A DNA stretch of 5,868 nt, from contig JAHLBL010000114.1 of NCBI GenBank assembly GCA_020625635.1, positions 1 through 5,868 on the forward strand. Direction: 5' to 3'. Under the pieces are notes generated by a model, which did not search any database, was not told the origin of the DNA, and saw only the letters and a list, made by a program, of their open reading frames with translations. Position numbers and translations under genes: made by a program. Source of the stretch: a bacterium. Lineage in GTDB: Bacteria; Bacillota; Clostridia; Oscillospirales; Acutalibacteraceae. Below, in pieces: positions 1 to 3,976 of the stretch; within the stretch, counting starts at the first letter, position 1, and every line of letters starts with the position of its first letter.

Positions 1-545
1 CCGTCGGTCTCGACAGCGGCGCACACGTCAACGCAGTACGGACGGACTTTGCCGATAATATCGCGGATATTCTCCGCGCTCAGCTTACCCGCGAGGAAAA
101 ACGGCTTTGTAACCGTACTCGGGATAATATCGAGATTAAACGCCTTATCAAACGAACCTAAGCGCAGATACTGACAATGCAGCTTTTCCGCGTCAATAAT
201 ATCCTGCGGGCTCTTCGCCTTTACCGTTTTAATAATCGGAACGGGAACACGGCGCGACAGCTCAAGAATATACCTGTCGTCCTCGTCGCCGTCAAGCTGG
301 ACGAGGTCTATAATGTCGTTATCGCAGTAGCTTTCGATAAAATCAATCGACTCGTTCTTAAATATTCCCACCGCCTGAACCGAGCTCTTGAGCTTCTGCT
401 TGAGGTCCTCCGCCTTAGAGTGGGAGATCCTTCGCGGACTTGTCTCGTCGGAACCGAGAACGAACCCCACATAATCGGGAGTCAGCCTGTTCAGCGCCAA
501 AACCTCTGAAGAATGAGTTATTCCGCAAATCATAATTTTACTCAT
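1..545 (-). CDS. TrpF-like protein (phosphoribosylanthranilate isomerase family), 3'-truncated by window edge
   Basis: The first 181 residues of a leftward gene are present; family members are about 200-210 residues, so only the C-terminus is cut off. Family hallmarks are visible: MICGIT with the catalytic-type Cys7, PDYVGFVLG, SPRRIS (residues 36-41), a VQLDG strand (82-86), PVPIIKTV, FLAGKLSAENIRDII (150-164) and VDVCAAVETDG at the cut end. True TrpF isomerises N-(5'-phosphoribosyl)anthranilate in tryptophan synthesis, using Cys7 as base and an Asp near residue 126 as acid. Here the matching strand reads YLRLGS (126-131), so the Asp position appears to be Gly130, and the following GGTG-type loop is missing. 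VQLHG has become VQLDG, and the phosphate-site GGL and SSGVE motifs read GKL and CAAVE. The fold assignment is good; TrpF activity is doubtful. The start at 545 is chosen because AGGCGG (558-553) sits 7 nt upstream and it places Cys at position 7. The gene begins its own transcript rather than following trpC. Confidence 0.85.
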   Translation of the reverse strand, partial: MSKIMICGITHSSEVLALNRLTPDYVGFVLGSDETSPRRISHSKAEDLKQKLKSSVQAVGIFKNESIDFIESYCDNDIIDLVQLDGDEDDRYILELSRRVPVPIIKTVKAKSPQDIIDAEKLHCQYLRLGSFDKAFNLDIIPSTVTKPFFLAGKLSAENIRDIIGKVRPYCVDVCAAVETD

Positions 546-584
546 ATAATAACCGCCTGTGGTAATAGTAGTTTTTGCGAAAAA

Positions 585-613
585 ATTATACTCCCTATAT
601 ATACTTTTGTCAA
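585..613 (-). promoter_or_regulatory. consensus sigma-A promoter of the TrpF-like gene
   Basis: On the minus strand a perfect -35 TTGACA (613-608) and a perfect -10 TATAAT (590-585) are separated by exactly 17 nt. The predicted start near 578 would give a leader of about 33 nt before the ATG at 545. The perfect match suggests strong expression unless repressed. Confidence 0.85.
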
Positions 614-622
614 CAGATTTTC

Positions 623-651
623 TTCACAATATCCGCCCTGTGTCATAGGAT
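623..651 (+). promoter_or_regulatory. possible promoter of the cysteine-rich protein gene
   Basis: TTCACA (623-628, 5 of 6 to the -35 consensus) and TAGGAT (646-651, 4 of 6 to the -10) are 17 nt apart. Transcription would start around 658, just ahead of the palindrome at 661-680. TATAGT at 651-656 is a closer -10 but has no well-spaced -35. This is a weak assignment; some promoter is needed here because the upstream gene diverges. Confidence 0.4.
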
Positions 652-660
652 ATAGTGTTC

Positions 661-680
661 AAGTGAGATTAATCTTACTT
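661..680. promoter_or_regulatory. 20-bp near-perfect palindrome, candidate operator
   Basis: The half-sites AAGTGAGATT and AATCTTACTT are reverse complements with a single mismatch, which would be a G-U pair in RNA. The palindrome ends 11 nt before the GGAGG of the downstream gene and lies at the predicted transcription start, a typical place for a repressor dimer site. It has no loop spacer or T-run, so it does not look like a terminator. The binding protein is unknown. Confidence 0.5.
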
Positions 681-704
681 AAACCAGAATTGGAGGTAAT
701 ACTT

Positions 705-1526
705 ATGGCGGATGTTCCTGCTAAAACAGGGCTCGGTAGCGATTCTCCCGATACTCAGCCCGAGGCTAATCAGTCGTTCTGCATAGACGCCGACCGCGTC
801 TACGATTCCTGCGGCGACAAGGACTGTCTTTCCGAGATGAGAGTGTTCTTTACCGAAGCTGACCAGTCGGTAATCAACAGCGCCGTTTCGGTAAGGATCA
901 GGGAAGCAAATATCATCAACACCGTGGTAAATGTTGAGCCCGTAACATATCACTGCGGATTCTACTCGGTCGATATGACATTCTACTTTGAGATCGTCCT
1001 CGACGTATTCACGGGCGGCGGAGCTGTTCCCGCAAGCGTGAGCGGACTTTCGGTTTTCGCAAAGAGAGTTATTCTCTACGGCGGAAACGGCAACGTCGCC
1101 GTATTCACCAGCGAACCCGAAAGCTCCTGTGTAGACCCCGAGGCAGTAAGCCTTCCCACGGCAAAGGTTCAGGTTGCTCAGCCGATGGCTCTTACAGCCT
1201 GCCTTACGGAGTGCTGCTCGCCGTGTATGCCCAGCGCGGCTATACCGCCCTGTGTCGTTGAGTATTTCGGTGGTCAGATCGTGCCCTCTCAGTCGAGGAG
1301 CGTTCTCGCGACAATCGGCGTGTTCACCATCGTTCAGCTAAAGCGAACCGTTCAGATGCTTATTCCCGCGTTCGATTACTGCGTCCCCGACAAGGAGTGC
1401 GTAACCTCGACGGATAATCCGTGCGATATGTTCTCGCGCGTGGACTTCCCCGTTGAGCAGTTCTTCCCGCCCAATCTCGCGGATATCGACCCCGATAATC
1501 TTGAAACAGGCTGCGGTTGCGGCTGA
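705..1526 (+). CDS. cysteine-rich conserved protein of unknown function (273 aa)
   Basis: I do not recognise a named family, although the overall look (an N-terminal segment 'FCIDADRVYDSCGDKDCL' followed by beta-rich sequence) resembles hypothetical proteins common in Clostridia. It has 15 cysteines, concentrated in three places: the N-terminal CGDKDC region, a central cluster TACLTECCSPCMPSAAIPPC (about residues 168-187), and a C-terminal region with C-x5-C-x7-C ending in GCGCG. There is no signal peptide and no membrane helix, so it is probably cytoplasmic or packaged into a structure such as the spore. The Cys clusters could bind metal or form disulfides; this is inference. The start at 705 is supported by GGAGG (692-696) 8 nt upstream. 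The reading frame stays open upstream to 513, but that extension would run through the promoter region and has no ribosome binding site. The gene appears monocistronic, with a terminator directly after it. Confidence 0.85.
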   Translation: MADVPAKTGLGSDSPDTQPEANQSFCIDADRVYDSCGDKDCLSEMRVFFTEADQSVINSAVSVRIREANIINTVVNVEPVTYHCGFYSVDMTFYFEIVLDVFTGGGAVPASVSGLSVFAKRVILYGGNGNVAVFTSEPESSCVDPEAVSLPTAKVQVAQPMALTACLTECCSPCMPSAAIPPCVVEYFGGQIVPSQSRSVLATIGVFTIVQLKRTVQMLIPAFDYCVPDKECVTSTDNPCDMFSRVDFPVEQFFPPNLADIDPDNLETGCGCG

Positions 1527-1530
1527 AAAT

Positions 1531-1562
1531 GAGGGGCTGTCGCACAGCGGCAGCCTCTTTAT
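1531..1562 (+). terminator. intrinsic terminator after the cysteine-rich protein gene
   Basis: GGCTGTCGC (1534-1542) pairs with GCGGCAGCC (1546-1554) around a 3-nt ACA loop, with one G-U pair. The stem can extend outward by weaker pairs between GAGG and TCTT. It is followed by the short U-rich stretch TCTTTATT. The T-run is modest, but the location 4 nt after the stop codon is right. Confidence 0.7.
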
Positions 1563-1614
1563 TGTACAATCTTAACAAAATGCCTAAATACAGAACACGA
1601 ATTTTGTAAAACTA

Positions 1615-1643
1615 TTGACTGTTTTCCCGTTTTAATCTATAGT
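1615..1643 (+). promoter_or_regulatory. sigma-A promoter of the CBS-domain gene, with inverted repeat over the -10
   Basis: TTGACT (1615-1620) and TATAGT (1638-1643) are 17 nt apart, each 5 of 6 to consensus. The -10 is the left half of a perfect inverted repeat TATAGT-AAA-ACTATA (1638-1652), which a regulator could use as an operator. The predicted start near 1650 gives a short leader of about 24 nt. Confidence 0.75.
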
Positions 1644-1673
1644 AAAACTATAATAAAGAAAGCGGGAATAATA

Positions 1674-2087
1674 ATGAATATACTTTATCTGCTCAGAATA
1701 AAAAGCGACGTGAGCTACGTCTACGATAATAACACCTTGCGCCAGGGGCTTGAACGAATGAAGCTCAAGGGCTATACCGCTATTCCCGTAATCACCCGAG
1801 ACGGAGACTATGTCGGAACGGTAAGCGAGGGCGACTTCCTCTGGCATATAATCGAGCACGGTCAGGGCAATATGCGCGCTCAGGAGGATTACAAGGTCAG
1901 AGATATTCTTCGTCCCGACTTTATGCCTGCCGTTAAGGTAAGCGCAAAGCCCTCGGAGCTGATCGAACGCGCCATGAGCCAGAACTTTGTTCCCGTGGTC
2001 GACGACCGCAACAAATTCATCGGTATCGTTACACGACGCGATATTATCAGATATTTTGTCGAAAACGGAAAGGAGTCTCAGTCCTGA
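1674..2087 (+). CDS. stand-alone tandem CBS-domain protein
   Basis: The 137-residue protein consists almost only of a CBS pair (Bateman module). CBS1 spans about residues 8-62 with GYTAIPVITRDGDYVGTVSEGDFLWHI, and CBS2 about 73-131 with NFVPVVDDRNKFIGIVTRRDIIRYF. Such modules bind adenine nucleotides or cyclic dinucleotides and act as sensors. The size and the GYTAIPV signature recall the Bacillus c-di-AMP-binding protein CbpB/DarB (YkuL), but that link is inference. No catalytic, membrane or DNA-binding domain is attached, so it presumably works by binding a partner. The ATG at 1674 has only a weak upstream site (GCGGGA), but the promoter at 1615-1643 fits this start. The C-terminal codons form part of a terminator hairpin, and the stop lies inside the 3' end of the convergent gene. 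Confidence 0.9.
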   Translation: MNILYLLRIKSDVSYVYDNNTLRQGLERMKLKGYTAIPVITRDGDYVGTVSEGDFLWHIIEHGQGNMRAQEDYKVRDILRPDFMPAVKVSAKPSELIERAMSQNFVPVVDDRNKFIGIVTRRDIIRYFVENGKESQS

Positions 2088-2094
2088 GACTCCT
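2071..2094. terminator. shared hairpin at convergent gene ends, likely bidirectional terminator
   Basis: AGGAGTCTCAG (2071-2081) and CTGAGACTCCT (2084-2094) form a perfect 11-bp inverted repeat around TC; in RNA the loop would open to 4-6 nt. On the plus strand it is followed by CTTCTTCGGTTTT, on the minus strand by TTCCGTTTTC, so both U-tracts are imperfect. The stop codons of both flanking genes lie inside the hairpin. Confidence 0.65.
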
Positions 2095-2356
2095 CTTCTT
2101 CGGTTTTGACTTTTTCGAGTATCATATCGAGCAGCTCGGCATCGTCCTGCTTCTTTTCCCCCGCTTCGCTCAGACTGCCTGATACGGTTACAATCCCCGT
2201 GCCCGTAAAGAAGGTCACGAGCCACACCGCTAAGGTGGGAATAAAATTAAAGCCGTCACCGCTTAACATACCGACAATTATTCCGCCGAGTATCCCCGCG
2301 ATAATCACAACTATTCCGACGGTAAAAAGAACGTCGGTAATTCTTTTATTCTTCAT
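2078..2356 (-). CDS. small two-helix membrane protein of unknown function
   Basis: A 92-residue protein not recognised as a named family. After a short basic N-terminus (MKNKRITD) it has two hydrophobic segments, about residues 9-31 (VLFTVGIVVIIAGILGGIIVGM) and 36-58 (FIPTLAVWLVTFFTGTGIVTV), then a charged tail rich in Glu, Asp and Lys that looks helical and ends EEEESQD. The topology is probably a hairpin in the membrane with the charged tail in the cytoplasm. The ATG at 2356 is preferred because AAGGTGG (2371-2365) lies 8 nt upstream and the predicted transcript starts near 2382. A GTG at 2368, adding four residues, is the alternative. It is transcribed away from the hyd locus and converges on the CBS gene, overlapping its end by 10 bp. 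Confidence 0.75.
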   Translation of the reverse strand: MKNKRITDVLFTVGIVVIIAGILGGIIVGMLSGDGFNFIPTLAVWLVTFFTGTGIVTVSGSLSEAGEKKQDDAELLDMILEKVKTEEEESQD

Positions 2357-2388
2357 AACCGAGTCCACCTTGTAAACCTCTTTTCATC

Positions 2389-2417
2389 ATTTTACTCTTA
2401 TTATCTGGTATTTGCAA
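2389..2417 (-). promoter_or_regulatory. promoter of the small membrane protein gene
   Basis: On the minus strand TTGCAA (2417-2412) and TAAAAT (2394-2389) are 17 nt apart, matching consensus at 4 and 5 of 6 positions. The -35 is the core of a perfect 10-bp palindrome ATTTGCAAAT (2410-2419). It is divergent from the hyd promoter about 75 bp away. Confidence 0.55.
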
Positions 2418-2491
2418 ATTTTACCGAAAAATTCGTATATTCCTCCAAAAACCGAGCACAATATTTATGCAATTCACCAAACGCAGGCGTG

Positions 2492-2520
2492 TTGATTTTT
2501 TATAATACATATGTTATAAT
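2492..2520 (+). promoter_or_regulatory. strong promoter of the hydrogenase-maturation operon
   Basis: TTGATT (2492-2497) and a perfect TATAAT (2515-2520) are 17 nt apart, and a TG extended -10 (2512-2513) precedes the -10. Transcription should start near 2527, about 94 nt before the first coding start at 2621. A second TATAAT at 2501-2506 lacks a spaced -35. Confidence 0.85.
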
Positions 2521-2526
2521 GTCCTT

Positions 2527-2599
2527 ACTGACACCGAAATGTCATTGAGGTGAAAGGCAGCAATACAACAGTTACCGTGCCTTTCGGCGCGGTTTTTTT
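2527..2599 (+). ncRNA. structured leader RNA with terminator and competing antiterminator (putative attenuator or riboswitch)
   Basis: Between the promoter and the first gene the sequence can form three elements. P1 is TGACA (2529-2533) with TGTCA (2540-2544) around a 6-nt loop CCGAAA. The antiterminator stem is GAAAGGCA (2552-2559) with TGCCTTTC (2578-2585), a perfect 8 bp across an 18-nt loop. The terminator is at 2574-2599. The last two share bases 2578-2585 and exclude each other. The complete P1 loop CCGAAA (2534-2539) is also perfectly complementary to TTTCGG (2582-2587), the terminator loop plus the first bases of its 3' arm, so a pseudoknot or kissing contact could steer the choice. 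I recognise no known riboswitch consensus, and it is too short for a T-box. Alternatively, terminated transcripts of about 73 nt could act as a small RNA. The ligand is unknown. Confidence 0.65.
2574..2599 (+). terminator. intrinsic terminator inside the hyd leader
   Basis: ACCGTGCC (2574-2581) pairs with GGCGCGGT (2586-2593) around a UUUC loop, with one G-U pair, and runs directly into seven T's (2593-2599). It ends only 21 nt before the regulator start codon, with no room for another promoter, so the downstream genes need read-through. Confidence 0.85.
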
Positions 2600-2620
2600 G
2601 TTTTAGAAAGGATGAAAAAT

Positions 2621-2878
2621 ATGGAAACACGCGTTGCCGTTGTCAGCATTATTCTGGAAAACTCCGAATCCGTTCAGGAGGTCAACAAGCTTATCAGCGA
2701 CTGCAGCGACTATGTTGTCGGTCGCATGGGTATCCCCTACAAGAAGAGGGGGATCTCCGTGATCAGCGTCGTTATGGACGCTCCTCAGGATTTGGTGTCA
2801 ACCTTCTCGGGCAAGCTCGGAAAGCTTGACGGAGTAAGCGCCAAGACAACCTACTCAAAATATGTTTTCGACAACTGA
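2621..2878 (+). CDS. TM1266-family iron-only hydrogenase system putative regulator
   Basis: An 85-residue protein matching the TM1266 family seen beside [FeFe]-hydrogenase maturase genes: an N-terminal beta strand ETRVAVVSIILEN, VQEVNKLISDCSDYVVGRMGIPY, a strand GISVISVVMDA, and a C-terminal LSGKLGKL-type helix-strand, here FSGKLGKLDGVSAKTTYSKYVF. The family adopts a ferredoxin/ACT-like fold resembling the NikR ligand-binding half and is annotated as a regulator, though no DNA-binding domain is present here; its real role is not settled. The ATG at 2621 is chosen over the one at 2612 because AGAAAGG (2605-2611) would abut 2612 directly but sits about 9 nt before 2621, and homologues begin near ME(K/T)R. 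It is the first gene of the hyd operon, preceded by the attenuator-like leader, and overlaps hydE by 17 nt. Confidence 0.9.
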   Translation: METRVAVVSIILENSESVQEVNKLISDCSDYVVGRMGIPYKKRGISVISVVMDAPQDLVSTFSGKLGKLDGVSAKTTYSKYVFDN

Positions 2879-3908
2879 ACTCGCCGATAAGCTTTATCGG
2901 AACAAAACGCTCGGCAAAGAGGAGCTCGTGCGCCTGATCAACTGTGATGAAGAAACAGGCGAATATCTGCGCTCCCTCGCCGAAAAAACACGAATAGAAA
3001 ACTACGGACACGACATCTATATCCGCGGACTGATTGAGTTTTCAAACTATTGCTGCCGCGACTGCCTCTACTGCGGGATCCGAAGAAGCAACCGCCTGTG
3101 CGAGCGCTACAGGCTCAGCCTCGATGATATAATCGAATGCTGCGACGAGGGCTACCGCCTCGGCTTCCGCACCTTTGTGCTTCAGGGCGGCGAAGATCCG
3201 TATTTCACCGACGAGCGTATGGGAGAAATCATCAGCAAAATAAAGTCGCGCTACCCCGACTGCGCTCTTACGCTCTCGCTCGGCGAAAAAAGCCGCGAAA
3301 GCTATCAGCGGTTCTTCGACCTCGGCGCGGACAGATACCTCCTGCGCCACGAGACTGCGGACGCGGAGCACTATAAAAAGCTCCATCCGCAAGAGCAGAC
3401 ACTCGAAAACCGTATGCGCTGTCTGCGCTATCTTAAGGAAATCGGCTATCAGGTCGGCTGTGGAATTATGGTCGGATCGCCGTTTCAAACGGCTGAGAAC
3501 ATCGCTGACGACCTGCTGTTTATGAAGTCGTTCAATCCACAGATGATTGGTATAGGTCCGTTTATCCATCACAACCAGACGCCCTTTGCCGATAAGCCCG
3601 ACGGCACGCTCGAGTTGACGCTCAGGCTGCTGTCGATAATCAGGCTTATGCTGCCGAAGGTACTGCTGCCAGCCACCACCGCGCTCGCGACGATACACCC
3701 GCGCGGCAGAGAGCTCGGCATACTCGCGGGAGCGAACGTGGTAATGCCCAACCTCTCCCCCGTAAGCGTAAGGAAAAAATATCAGCTCTACGACAATAAG
3801 GTCTGCACGGGCGAAGAAAGCGCGCAGTGCAGAACCTGTCTTGAACATAGAATCAATTCAATCGGATGCCGAATAGTCACCGACAGAGGCGACAGCAAAA
3901 ATATTTGA
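2862..3908 (+). CDS. hydE: [FeFe]-hydrogenase H-cluster radical SAM maturase HydE
   Basis: A full-length 348-residue HydE. This radical SAM enzyme processes the Fe(CO)2(CN)-cysteine synthon made by HydG during assembly of the two-iron part of the H-cluster, in the cytoplasm. The SAM-cluster motif C64-x3-C68-x2-C71 lies in SNYCCRDCLYCGIRRSN, the GGE-type SAM-binding motif is LQGGED (107-112), and the barrel continues to about residue 300. The accessory-cluster cysteines are also present, C315-x7-C323-x2-C326, the spacing seen in Thermotoga HydE; many homologues lack them and they are not essential. The ATG at 2862 lies inside the end of the TM1266-like gene (17-nt overlap) with no good ribosome binding site, pointing to translational coupling. 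The N-terminus (TELADKLYRNKTLGKEELVRLI) fits family starts. No terminator follows the stop. Confidence 0.95.
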   Translation: MFSTTELADKLYRNKTLGKEELVRLINCDEETGEYLRSLAEKTRIENYGHDIYIRGLIEFSNYCCRDCLYCGIRRSNRLCERYRLSLDDIIECCDEGYRLGFRTFVLQGGEDPYFTDERMGEIISKIKSRYPDCALTLSLGEKSRESYQRFFDLGADRYLLRHETADAEHYKKLHPQEQTLENRMRCLRYLKEIGYQVGCGIMVGSPFQTAENIADDLLFMKSFNPQMIGIGPFIHHNQTPFADKPDGTLELTLRLLSIIRLMLPKVLLPATTALATIHPRGRELGILAGANVVMPNLSPVSVRKKYQLYDNKVCTGEESAQCRTCLEHRINSIGCRIVTDRGDSKNI

Positions 3909-3943
3909 AAAACTGAAACTTTTTCCCGACAAAACGACACTAC

Positions 3944-3949
3944 TATAGT
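3944..3949 (+). promoter_or_regulatory. possible -10 element ahead of the leucine-rich-repeat gene
   Basis: TATAGT (5 of 6 to consensus) lies 28 nt before the start codon, but the position 17 nt upstream reads TTTTCC, a poor -35. The element overlaps an inverted repeat CACTA-CTA-TAGTG (3938-3950). The 68-nt gap after hydE has no terminator, so read-through from the hyd promoter is equally possible. Confidence 0.3.
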
Positions 3950-3976
3950 GGAAATTAAAAAAGGAGATGTTTCATT

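Noticed and set aside
177..509. Plus-strand open frame over the TrpF-like gene
   Set aside because: The complementary strand carries clear TrpF motifs with a consensus promoter and ribosome binding site; this frame is its shadow.
513..704. 64-codon N-terminal extension of the cysteine-rich protein
   Set aside because: It would include the divergent promoter region and the palindrome and has no ribosome binding site, whereas ATG at 705 has a well-spaced GGAGG.
1561..1570. Perfect 10-bp palindrome ATTGTACAAT
   Set aside because: It lies just after a terminator and more than 40 bp upstream of the CBS promoter; a short AT-rich palindrome like this can be chance.
1632..2225. Minus-strand open frame (197 codons) across the CBS gene
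   Set aside because: It is antisense to the clear CBS-domain protein, runs through that gene's promoter region, and its product has no recognisable features.
2106..2375. Plus-strand open frame (89 codons) opposite the small membrane protein
   Set aside because: It has no ribosome binding site and a Ser/Pro/Thr/Ile-rich translation. The minus-strand frame has a promoter, a ribosome binding site and sensible membrane topology, so it is preferred.
2527..2599. T-box or known riboswitch identity for the hyd leader
   Set aside because: The leader is too short for a T-box and lacks the AGGGTGGNACCGCG element. I compared it by eye with fluoride, preQ1, ZTP, guanidine, c-di-GMP and glutamine consensus motifs and saw no convincing match.
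2550..2606. GTG-started 18-residue leader peptide frame in the hyd leader
   Set aside because: There is no ribosome binding site before the GTG and no run of regulatory codons, so amino-acid attenuation by a leader peptide is not supported.
3042..3848. Long minus-strand open frame (268 codons) opposite hydE
   Set aside because: It lies entirely antisense to a well-recognised gene, its translation is low-complexity Ala/Val/Glu-rich with no family signature, and it has no ribosome binding site; it is a codon-usage shadow of hydE.
3909..3976. Terminator after hydE
   Set aside because: The only inverted repeat (CACTA-CTA-TAGTG) has a 5-bp stem and no T-run; it does not qualify as a terminator.
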